Source of the DNA: Tigriopus japonicus | Taxonomy: Eukaryota; Arthropoda; Copepoda; Harpacticoida; Harpacticidae | DNA length: 64,000 nucleotides | Direction of reading: 5' to 3' | Assembly (NCBI GenBank): GCA_010645155.1 | Contig: CM021318.1 | Span: 8,609,550 to 8,673,549, forward strand | In this document: piece by piece, positions 48,250-58,147 of the stretch | Layout of the letters: every line of letters starts with the position of its first letter | How positions within the stretch are numbered: position 1 is the first letter of the stretch | Program-made: the position numbers and the translations under genes | Notes under the pieces: model-generated | What the model saw: only the letters and a program-made list of their open reading frames with translations | What the model was told of the DNA's origin: nothing | Database searches by the model: none

Positions 48250-51200
48250 ATGGCTGAAAACGATTACTTTATTCGTTGGAGCCGTCAGTTAAGCCGAGAT
48301 GGTCATTTGAATCGAGTTTTCAGTCGGGATTCCACCCCCGGTACAATGACGTCCATTGGCGAGAATGTTGAGGTCCAAACATTTGGTAATCATGAAGAGG
48401 CGTTGGACAAACCTAGCACCGATCCAGCCTCGGTTTTGGGCATTGAACGAAGGTAAAGTTTTTGGACGATCCTTACGACTTTTGCACTTCAAAAGCATAG
48501 GTTTCTATGTACAGTATTTCGTCGTTTGAGCGATGGTTAGTAGTACGTCAACTTTGAGTACACCCTATTTTTGAAGAGTTTTGAATTAGTTTATTAGGTG
48601 ACAGGAGCTTAGAGTCAAGCTACAGGGAGGTCCACAAAAATTTATGTGCTCTAGATTTTGCCCCATGTTAATCGATAAAATTGAGAATTGGTCGCATATG
48701 AAGACAGATCCTTCGAGTATCAGGATATTGTAGGGCTCTTGATGGCTTTAGACGCATAAGGTGATATGTTGGCAGTGATTATTCAAATTGCTTGAGTTTA
48801 CCAAATTCATGTGAATTTAATAGATCTCACTAAAAGACTTTAGCTCTCACCATATCTGTACCTTTTCAAATGCACCTGATGTCACCTTACAGCAGGGGTC
48901 GGCAACCATTTTAGGGTCAAGGCCCACGAAATTAAATTCGTGTTGTCTGGGGCCCATCAAACAGGCAGTGGTAGGTTCAGGGGCCCTCAAATTAGCGGTC
49001 AAAGAGCTTTGGACCCACAAGTACAGTACTATGGATGGCTCTCGGGCCCACTATTTTGGACTTTCTCCATAGCTCCTGGGCCCACTAACGACCAGCCTTG
49101 GGCCCACATTTGGGCTGCGACCCACCGGTTGCCGACCCCTGCCTTACAAATGCCCCTGAACCCAAAAATCCCTGGGACTTTGATGCGTAGAATTGATGCA
49201 CTAACCAAAGTCATTGAGGATGAGGCTGCTTTCTACAAATTTTCAGTCAAGTTCCATGTAGGAAAATTTAACAAGATGGTTCCACGCGAATTTTGAAGGG
49301 CGAATGAGAAGTGAACGCCACTTTCCATGCATGTTCGACAAGGTAATACATTCGAAAGTCCGATTTTCGATTGAAATAAACCTTTCATCAAGCACGCGAG
49401 GGCTATGATTTGAATAATACATGGTCTCCGTTTTTGCTCTTTTTCTCATACATTTGTTTGAGCTCTTTCGCTTTGAAAACCAATTCTAAAATATTTGAAT
49501 TTCTTTGAGTATCATTTGGCTCCCATGAAATGGCTTTGTTCAACAAAATATAGAAATTGCACCATGACTGCAAGCAAGTGGATGGCCAAAAAAGCTTCCA
49601 ACGAAGACAGAAGGATGTCTTCTCAACACGGATTTAAATGAACTAAAGACTTGAGATGCATGCCGGCATTCGAGAATCGTGGGTTGAGTGACTTTGCATT
49701 CGATTGTTCAACAAGTAAGAATGTTTTTAGTCATTCTGCTAACACATGAGAACAGACAGATCCGCTTCTAACATCCTTCTAAAACTGTTGTTGCAAGAAA
49801 TGAAAGTGTCTTGATGATTCAACTTTATAGACTTTTGTCGTTACCATGAAATGCTTTTTCTTATAGAAACCCACTGATAAAAACTCTCTTCGTCCAACCG
49901 TGTTTGCCCTTAATTTCGTACTTGTTAATTAACTCGACAAATAAATGAATCCAACATCCTCATTTACAAAGGTGACTGGAAAGTGATCGAACAGAAAGTA
50001 ATTCAGTGGAAATTTAAACTCTTAAAGCTGAACGAACGAGTTCAACCTTTTTTTTCAAGCTTTGCCATTCAACGCAACTCACGGTTTAATGACTGCATGA
50101 GGTTTCAATGCATTTAACACTAAATACAATTGTATAAGAGGCTCTTTGAAGATCCAACGGCGAAGTTTCCCCGTTTGGAAGATGTCGCACGTAATCATGC
50201 ATTGTCTAATTTTCGCCATCCGTTCATCCATTCATCCAGGTATGCATTGGACGCTGCAGCTCTTTTGGGAGGAAATGAGTATTTGGTGTCGGAAATGCTC
50301 GACAAATTCGGAGAAACTCCCTTTACTGAGACAGAGAAAGCGGGGGTGCTTTGGATGGCCAAATATCTCTGTCCTAATGCCACGTTCCTGGAAATCTTGG
50401 AAATCTTGGATCAGTCCGAGAGCCTCAATCAGCGCCATCTCACCAACTTCTTCACTCCATTTCACCGGGAGAGATTGCCGAGTAAGTGCCAATCCGCTTG
50501 TGTAACTATCTAAATCTTACATTGACAGGAGAGATGTTACTGAATAAGAAATTGTTGGGCTTGTGTGATAACCTTCGTTTAGTTTGGAGCATGATTTCAA
50601 GGAATCAAGTTGAGCCTGACAGACGATTCTTTTAATCGATATTCATGCCAGTGGTATTTTTACTCGCAAGAATGTACTCCACTACTATAAAATACGGAAT
50701 GGCTATAACAGACTTCAGATTGCGAGATCGTTTTAATTGGACACATTGTTCGGTTATCTAAGAAAGATATTTGATTTGATTGTAGTAAATGGGTGTGGTA
50801 GAGTTCTAGATGGCCAGGATGTCCACTTCCTGGCCATTAAATCCTGAATTTTCGATGAAAACCAGAAGCTTGATTGATGTTGTTGCTCCGATCAAAAGGA
50901 CCATTTCCTTCCCTGCATCCTAAACGTAAAAGAATGAAGAGTCCACTTTGCTTTACTTATAATATAGAATTACATCCATTAATCCATAATTCGTCCTTTT
51001 CTTTTTGATTTTTAACAACCTTTTGCTATGTGTGTCAATATTCTTGGGACGCCAAGTTTGATAAAGTGGGCATCAGCTGATCACGGAGCATTAATCGAAA
51101 CCATTCCTGACGACTCATTAATTTCCGATGCAAACTCAATCATATTAGTTCTTTTTTCAAGTAAATGTGAACAAATTTGGGGCCACAATCACCGAAATGC

Positions 51201-54200
51201 TCACATTGGAGACCGCTGGTTTTACTCTGTAACTTGACAGGCATGCAGGAGTTCAAAATTCACCAAGTATCGAAAACAATCCGTGTTTTGTTGGTTCGAA
51301 TCCCCGGCTTGCCGACTCCTTGTGGCCTATGGCGCTAATTTACTCGCAGTAGTCACGGATTTTATAGCATAAATGGGCAAACCTCCCGATCATTCCCGAG
51401 GGAGAGGGAATAATCAATTCTTGCTGGAGCGGCAATATTCCCACGTCGCAGCAGACTTTCTCAGACCGCAGATTAAAGCTTCGTTCTGACTTTGCAAAAA
51501 CAAACTCTAATTTGAGATTATATCATAGAAAGGACTTGCTTTAAGTTTCAGTTATTGTGACATCTATCAAGCTTTTGAGCCGGTACTAACTCAATTTATT
51601 TGGCTTTGAGAAATGAATAATGATGCTTTTTATCCCTGGGTTATTTTAGCCATTTCACTAATGTAAAATAACACTTGTCCTTTCGTACATTGAGTCTAGG
51701 ACTCAGTTACTAACGATGAGAATCGCCATTTTTGGTATGGAACAAGAAAATCAGCTCAATTGAACGTTGGAATCAAAGCCCACAACACTTAAAAGCAAAC
51801 GCATGAACGAGCCTGTTGTTGGTCATTATAAAAATTTACCTAAAAATCTCAAAGAAGATCAATGATAATGAAAGTAGAAAGAAATAGTGAACATTCAAAG
51901 TCTTATATGCATACATACACATACATAACAGCAAAAAATAATTCATTGCTTTTACAAATCAAGTGTTTCATAAGAATCCTCGTCGTCCCAATTCAGTTGT
52001 TCTTGGTCTGTGAAAGAACTACTGAAGTTTCTGGACGACAAGGCTGCGCATGAATTTTATTTCTAGTTGGAAAAAATTGCTGTTTTCTGTAAACGAGACC
52101 CTGCTGGCTTTTCTTTGCAGTAGACTAGGCATTTCAATTTTCAGCTCAATCAAATGTCATAGAGCAAGGATATAGGAAGACCTGAGGCTAGTTTTTTAGA
52201 CGCAAAAGATCGATCTCAAGATCGTACTGAAGTACACTAAGTCCTATCTTGAGATCGATCTTTGCCTCTAAAAAACTAGCCTCTGGATGCGTCGGCGTTT
52301 GACAATAACCGCTTTTGAATTCTGGGCCAGTCAGAGAAAAGTCAAATCAAGCCATTTGTCTGACTGGTAATGCAAAGCTTGCATGCTTAATTTCGACTTG
52401 AACGCCTGAAATATATGGTAATGCATGATAAAATCATCCAAAAGGACGATTGTAAGGTCAATTTCTCTCGATTCCGGGCATACCTCCTGCAATTGTTGCA
52501 AATTTCAAAACATTGTTTCTCGCAAACGGACCAATGAATCAGACTGAAAACAAAACCAATGAATTTCTTTTTTAAAAAAATCTGCTCATCTTTTTTTCAA
52601 AGGGTCCATGAAGCTCTGTCTGACTTGGCTGAGTCAATTGTTGCAAGCCTAAGTTCCCCCAATATCCAGATGCAGGCACCGATTGACCAATTTAGATCAC
52701 TTTTGACTCTCTGCTGTTCGATTAGAGGTAGAGTAGAGAGGTTTTACGTGCGTTCTGAGAGCACCTCCAAATCCAAGGGAATCGAGGCTAGTTAGAACAA
52801 TGAAGTCCTTCTCCTCTCTTCTTGGTCGGGCTCCTTCATTGTTCAATTTGTTGCCCATTAGTCTTCGTCGGGAATATGTAGAAGCCGATCCTCTAATAAC
52901 ATTTAAGGCAGGATTGGACAAATTTTATATACTATTCCTGACCAACCCACTATTCAAGGGTTGTACAGATCTGCCAACAGTATCTTATTGGTAGATCAAA
53001 TTTCGTATAAACGGTAAGTATATAAATTTTATTAAACATTAACTCTCTGTACAGGGAATCCTATTCCTTGTAGCGGTATTAAAAAATTCGCCCCCCCCCC
53101 CGATTAAGGTGAAAATTAAAACAATTGATCTAAGCAACTGTAGCAAGGCCTCTCGAGTAGAAGACAATACTTGGTTCACATTGGAAAACAAATTTCATAT
53201 CGCAAGCCTGATCGTCCAGATAACTCAGCGGTTCTTAGTCTGTGTTAGAAGGCCGCAAAGTGTTCAATCCCTTTGAAAATGTTTCAACTAGCCTCCCAAC
53301 TAATGAATGATGTCAGCCGGGAACTTCTTTGCCAAAGGGAAGGGGTTGGTTGACCTTTGGGGATTCTGACGGCCAAATTTGCTTTCCACTTCCTCTCAAA
53401 CAATTTGGAGTAGTAGTTCACATCCTGGAGTGCCAGATATGTGAGGTTCACTGATCAAAAACTTCAAAAAGAAATTTAAAGTGTGTTTGCGAATTATGGG
53501 ACCATTTCAATTTTGTTTTCAGCTTTTTTTCATTAGTGCCATGTTCGCAATTGTGATTAAGGCGACAATCTAATGGAATGCTGCTGAGCCATCAAGTGGT
53601 TTGTCTAGTTTGGATTTCAGTGTATTCTGACTAAAAGTGGAGAAATTCATTTCAAGCACCTTTTTAAGGCAACACTTGCAACAGTTTTTAAATTTAGTTT
53701 TTAGTACAAAATGCAGGGGAAATCTCATTAAACGTACTTTATCGTACTTTAACGTATGTTTTTTACTGACTGAGAAGCTACTTCAAACATTAGGGACAAA
53801 GGGACTTGTTTTGATTTTGTACGAAGGAAATGTGACCAAATTTTGCCCTTATGGTACAACATATGCTTCTGAGAAGAATTGTGTAATGCTCATATAGAGT
53901 TGGTTTTGGTCCCTCGTTCGAAATTTCAACATGTAACATGCTTCAGATTTGAACACATCTTTTCAAGTCTTAAATTTTACGACTGATGAAATATCAAAAG
54001 CCCTCTTGCACTGCTTATTCATTGCTAATGGTCGTGATTTATGATCGGTTGGTGAAATTAGCGAACACGTTTCTAATAGTTGATTAAACATTGGTTGTTA
54101 GTGTAGTTTGAACTTTTGCTTGAAAAAATGAGATTAAAAAAGCCTTTTGAGCTTCCCTAACTCAAAAATACTTCCCTGGGAGACCATTCATTCAATGCAA

Positions 54201-54633
54201 TCAGAACTTCCATATTCGCAAATTCATACCATTCCTTTCTCCAAATTCTGTGATATGTCAATGTTCACTCAGCGTTTGATTTCTCTTTTCAGGAATATTA
54301 GCATCCGCTTTGTTGTACTGCAGTCGATTCGAGGATACTGATGTGATTGAGAATCTTGAGGATAATCATCAAAGAGCGATTTTGATTAACATGAAACACT
54401 ACCCACAAGTTGAAATGCCTCTTGGCGAAGTTCATACCGGATCCGGGGACAAACCCGTACTTTGTGAACGAGTTGCCTTCATCTATTTCCGCTCTGAAGA
54501 TGACTTTCCGGTTCCGGAATTCCCCACTATCGAAAAGCCAAAAAGTGCAGCCAGAAAAATCAGTGCCAGTTTAGCGCATGAGAAGAAAATGTTGTCTATT
54601 ATCAATGTGTTCGCTATCTTGCCCATCCCTTAA
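48250..54633 (+). CDS. Unassigned three-exon protein, 294 aa
   Basis: Exons 48250-48452, 50141-50481 and 54293-54633. Donors are AG|GTAAAG and CCGA|GTAAGT; acceptors are ATAAGAG|G and CTTTTCAG|G. Split codons at both joins give Arg and keep the frame, and AATAAA follows 12 bases after the stop. The N-terminus is MAENDYFIRWSRQLSRDGHL. Exon 2 is helical (NHALSNFRHPFIHSSRYALD, AAALLGGNEYLVSEMLDKFG). Exon 3 holds ILASALLYCSRFEDTDVIEN and AFIYFRSEDDFPVPEFP, then a basic tail. There is no signal peptide and no obvious membrane segment. I do not recognise the family. The protein-like composition, exact phase agreement and poly(A) signal make it a real gene in my view. Repeats sit in both introns. 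It meets the coatomer epsilon gene tail to tail. Confidence 0.75.
48893..49141 (+). mobile_element. Complete hAT MITE (CAGGGGTCGGCAACC family), 249 bp
   Basis: Perfect 15-bp inverted termini CAGGGGTCGGCAACC / GGTTGCCGACCCCTG. Flanking octamers are ccttacag (48885-48892) and ccttacaa (49142-49149), 7 of 8 matching. The interior is GC-rich with repeated GGGCCCAC blocks. It lies in intron 1 of the unassigned gene, in a position that should not disturb splicing. Confidence 0.9.
52070..52283. mobile_element. Foldback element copy with long inner hairpin
   Basis: The left part shares TGTAAACGAGACC and TTTCAATTTTCAGCTCAATC with the element at 22725-23197. The inner arms 52184-52222 and 52246-52283 are inverted copies (GAGGCTAGTTTTTTAGA..., GATCGATCTCAAGAT) with one short mismatch. 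It lies in intron 2 of the unassigned gene. The transcript would form a strong hairpin. Confidence 0.7.
52690..53093 (+). pseudogene. 3' end of an L2/CR1-like LINE
   Basis: The open frame ends with VLRAPPNPRESRLVRTMKSF, then GRAPSLFNLLPISLRRE, ITFKAGLDKF and a stop at about 52995. This is the classic C-terminus of CR1/L2-type reverse transcriptases (LFN.LP..LR ... FK..LD.F). After about 60 bases of AT-rich sequence comes the tail ACAGGGAATCCTATTCC, TTGTAGCGGTATT, A run, TTCGC. The copy is 5'-truncated and lies in intron 2 of the unassigned gene. Confidence 0.8.
53215..53285 (+). repeat. Possible tRNA-like SINE head
   Basis: It contains a box A-like ATAACTCAGCGGTTC and a box B-like GTGTTCAATCCC at roughly tRNA spacing. 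No acceptor stem or second copy is visible, so the call is weak. Confidence 0.25.
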
Positions 54634-54644
54634 TGAGATCCTAG

Positions 54645-54650
54645 AATAAA
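54645..54650 (+). terminator. Poly(A) signal of the unassigned gene
   Basis: AATAAA 12 bases after the stop codon at 54633. Confidence 0.75.
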
Positions 54651-54666
54651 GAGTTTTATAAAATCG

Positions 54667-54672
54667 TTTATT
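54667..54672 (-). terminator. Poly(A) signal of coatomer epsilon
   Basis: AATAAA on the minus strand, 35 bases after the stop at 54708. It lies 17 bases from the plus-strand signal of the convergent gene, so the 3' ends of the two transcripts probably overlap. Confidence 0.75.
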
Positions 54673-54707
54673 TGAACATAAATAGCAATTTACAAAACCA
54701 ACTCAAA

Positions 54708-55866
54708 TCACGCCGTCACCGCATACTGAGCGACCATTCGATCAAAATCGTTCTCTTTCTGAGAATAGGCCTTCAAAAAAGGATGTTTTGGGTCGTCATC
54801 TTTCAACAGGGTCAAATATCGGTTGCTAACCTGGAAAATGGATAACAAACTTGTTCAGAACTATCGCCAAAACAAAATTTCGCGATGACTCTTTACCTCT
54901 GGAGCTTTTCCAGTTTGTTGGGATAACACGATCATGTTGATCAAAGTCTCTGCGTTGTTGGGATCCTTTTCCAAAGCCTCTTGCAAAGCACCTTCAGCCT
55001 CTTCAAACTTGCCTTGTTGAATGAAAGAACTGGCTTGTCCATTCAGAAGCAATGGCGTGGATCCAAACTTATCGATCATCTCCTGATAGATGTAGTAAGC
55101 ATCCTGGATCTTGTCCCCACCCTGAAATAGGATATCATTGAAATTGATATACACCCCCATGCTAAATCAATCTTGTACCATCTGTAAATTGACCCAAGCT
55201 TGGGCCAATTGGGTCAACGTGGCATCATCATCCTTATCTTGCATGTTCTTCAACTCTTTTCTGGCCAAATCAATCCGATCCATTTTCAGTAAAGTCTGGA
55301 GTTTCAAGGCCATACACTCCAAATGATCTGATGGATAAAGAACTCGAAGAGCGGCTTCATAATTCTCTTCTTGGTAGAAAATCGAGGCAGCCACAATTAG
55401 AAGGACATGATTGTTCAAATCCACCGTTCCAGACATCTCAGCCTCCATTTCTTGAACCACGGATTCTCTTTGATTAGGATTCTACAACCAAACCGAAATT
55501 GGTTCCTATTAAAATCGGTTCAAACAGGAGAGACATGAATGTTCAAACCTGGAGATAAATTGCCCATTTCTTGAGTGGCTGTATAAATGAGTTGGATTGG
55601 GGTCCAATCTCATCGCGAACCACGCCAAATTTCCTCTGGGCCAAATAAGCTCGATAGAGGAACACATCTTTTTCCACATTGGCATCAGGATCCGAAGGCT
55701 AGATACAAAATGAAAGGGTAATCATGGTAGAGAGAGAGGTGAGGTATATCTGCGTTGAAGAGAGTTCTACCTTGACTTTTTGGGCTTCTGTGATGCATTG
55801 CTGGAAATTGCCGGTGAAAAAGGCGTTTTTCAGATCAAAAAGCTCGTCCACTTCGCCGCCGGACAT
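54708..55866 (-). CDS. COPE: Coatomer subunit epsilon, five exons
   Basis: Exons on the minus strand: 55866-55771, 55698-55549, 55481-55179, 55121-54897, 54830-54708. All introns are short, GT-AG and in phase 0. The product is 298 aa, close to the usual 300-310. It starts [20 protein letters not shown] and carries TPR-like helical repeats throughout: [20 protein letters not shown], then the stretch from [20 protein letters not shown] to [20 protein letters not shown], then [20 protein letters not shown]. Epsilon-COP is a subunit of the COPI coat; it binds and stabilises alpha-COP in Golgi-to-ER vesicle traffic. All family landmarks are present and nothing is disrupted. The gene is compact (1.16 kb) compared with its neighbours and converges on the unassigned gene. 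Confidence 0.97.
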
Positions 55867-58147
55867 TTTTTTAGGGATTTCGGGAGAAGTTTGGGCTTAG
55901 TTTTCACTTGACAAATGCAATTCTGGTTCAGGGTGACGAAATGTAGACGATAGGAAATTCTGGGTTGAAGTTTACAATTTGAAACTATCTTCGAAAAGAT
56001 GAAGTGTATGAATATCGTGCACCAAATACGGACAGTAAAATTTCAAAAAATTATGAAAAATACTCCAAAAATATTACTAGGTCCTGGAATTTTTTTTTTT
56101 TTTTTTGCTAGGGAACAGACATCAATTTAACTATTTTTCTGCGCTCTGGTTATCATCCAATATGAGAGCGAGGATTGAATTTTTTACTTCAAAATTTTGA
56201 AAAACTTATTTGACCATTTTGGTCTGAAAAACTCTTCAAGGCTTTACAAATTATTTTCGCATTTTTTAGAAATTGCAAACAGAACAAAAAACTCTTTTTG
56301 GAATTTGAATGCGACCCAAAAAAGGTCGTCATTTTTTCATCAGTGAAAGCACGAGTCCAAAAATGTTTATCACATAAATCGAGAACAATGTTTGCCGACT
56401 GAAAATAGCAGACCAACTAAATTTGGCCTACTGAATGACAAGTTGGGACGAAAGATAACCTTTTTGTCAGTTTTAGACGGAAAAAAACTGTTATGTCTAT
56501 TTCAATTTCCAGCCAACAAAAACTTTTTACGCCGTATTTTCAACTAAAAAACTCATTTTTTGACGTTTTCATCAACTATTTATCCGCCCTCTAATTATTT
56601 CGCACTTTTTTACGCATTAACAGTTGCCTTTTTCTCTGTTGCTAAGAAATGTTCAAATAAATTATGTACAGTTTAAAACATCCCCCGGCTTAGTCTTCAG
56701 TTTTGCCCTCACTCACTTTTTGTCGAAACTTTTGATTGTGTTTTAGGTTTCCTTTAATTGAAAACAAGGATAAAATACTGAACCTTTTCGTACGCCTAAA
56801 TAGGCTCCCTGTCTCATTTTCATGTTTCTTATGACGTGGAAACGATAGAGGCGCTAGGCGAGTGGCTAGAATTCTGAATCTGATGTTCCATTTCATTGAT
56901 GCGCCCTCTGGTTTACAAACTAGGAACTGCTTCCAAAGAATCAAGCCAGTTTGAATTAGTTAAGTTAGTGTACAGAAGTTACACAAGGATAAAAATGAGT
57001 AGTCTGTAATTATTTATAGATAATGTCAACATAACAAACGGGTGGGGTCTTTTATTAACACAAGCTGCCTTGGTGTTGAAGTCGATAGAGGTTAAGAAGC
57101 CAGATCTTAGTGAAAACTTAAAAAGGAAAAGCATGATTAGAGAGCACTTAAGAAATGTATGTATATGTATCTGTGATAACAGGGCCGCTATGAAATCGCT
57201 TACAAAAGTTGTTATCAAACATTTCGTAAAATTGTTTAGTTACGCACTTCGTATTGTGCTCTATTTTTGTATTCGTCATCAAATGGCAACTTCATGATTG
57301 AACTACTTTTATCATTAAAACGAGGGCTCACGGTGGTTTTGTCTCTGATTGTTTAAACATATTCCCCACGATGTCACTTGACCTTTGTCTATACTTTAAA
57401 ATACTAGGATCAATGAAAATCTCGTCTCCTACACAAAATAGTGAATCATTCAATCCTGGATCAAATTGCAACCAAAAGATACATTTTTCTCTCCTTCTAA
57501 TAATACTCCTGGATATTTTTATCATGTAACCAAACCCGCGTCATTTCTCTGCAAGTTACTCGAATATGTTCGGCAATGAACCCAAATATTTCCTCCTTTC
57601 ATATTGGGTACAAGAAAACGCCCAAACTTTACTACGTCATTGAAAAAAAGACAGTCGAAATTCGTGTTACGTTCTTTTGTAAACCCTTTCTTGCGCTTTT
57701 ATGCTTTTCTTTTGAAGATAGACAGGTGTAAGGAATTGATGTCATAATATTCTTGCGAAACGATAAAGAGTGAATTGAAAGTTTTGATCACCCAAAATAA
57801 GGAAATATAAATATCGATCAAGGAGTTCCAAATAACTATTCTATTTAACGTGAAAGCGCTCGAAAAACTTGTAAACTATAATTGATGAAGATTGTACAAT
57901 AATGCGTGATGATAAAAACTCTTGATCGATGAAAGCCATCGATTTCATAACACGTACAACTTTTGGAGACAAGTGGGTTTTACAGGAGAAACTATCTAAA
58001 TATATTTCACCCTCATTCACATGACAATGGCTACAGACTAGCTTTTACAGTTATCTTTTCTCTTGGACAAGAACACATCGGACTCCATTGCCCAGTATCA
58101 CGACAGAGGTAGATAGATCAGTGCAGTGGTGGCCAATAACTAGTCAA
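55867..58147. other. Intergenic between two minus-strand genes
   Basis: About 2.3 kb containing the coatomer epsilon promoter and the 3' flank of the large nuclear receptor. A T run lies at about 56090-56107. Short frames are AT-driven. No gene or mobile element recognised. Confidence 0.5.

Noticed and set aside
51290..51500. Box B-like GGTTCGAATCCCC suggesting a SINE
   Set aside because: No box A at tRNA distance and no second copy in the window.
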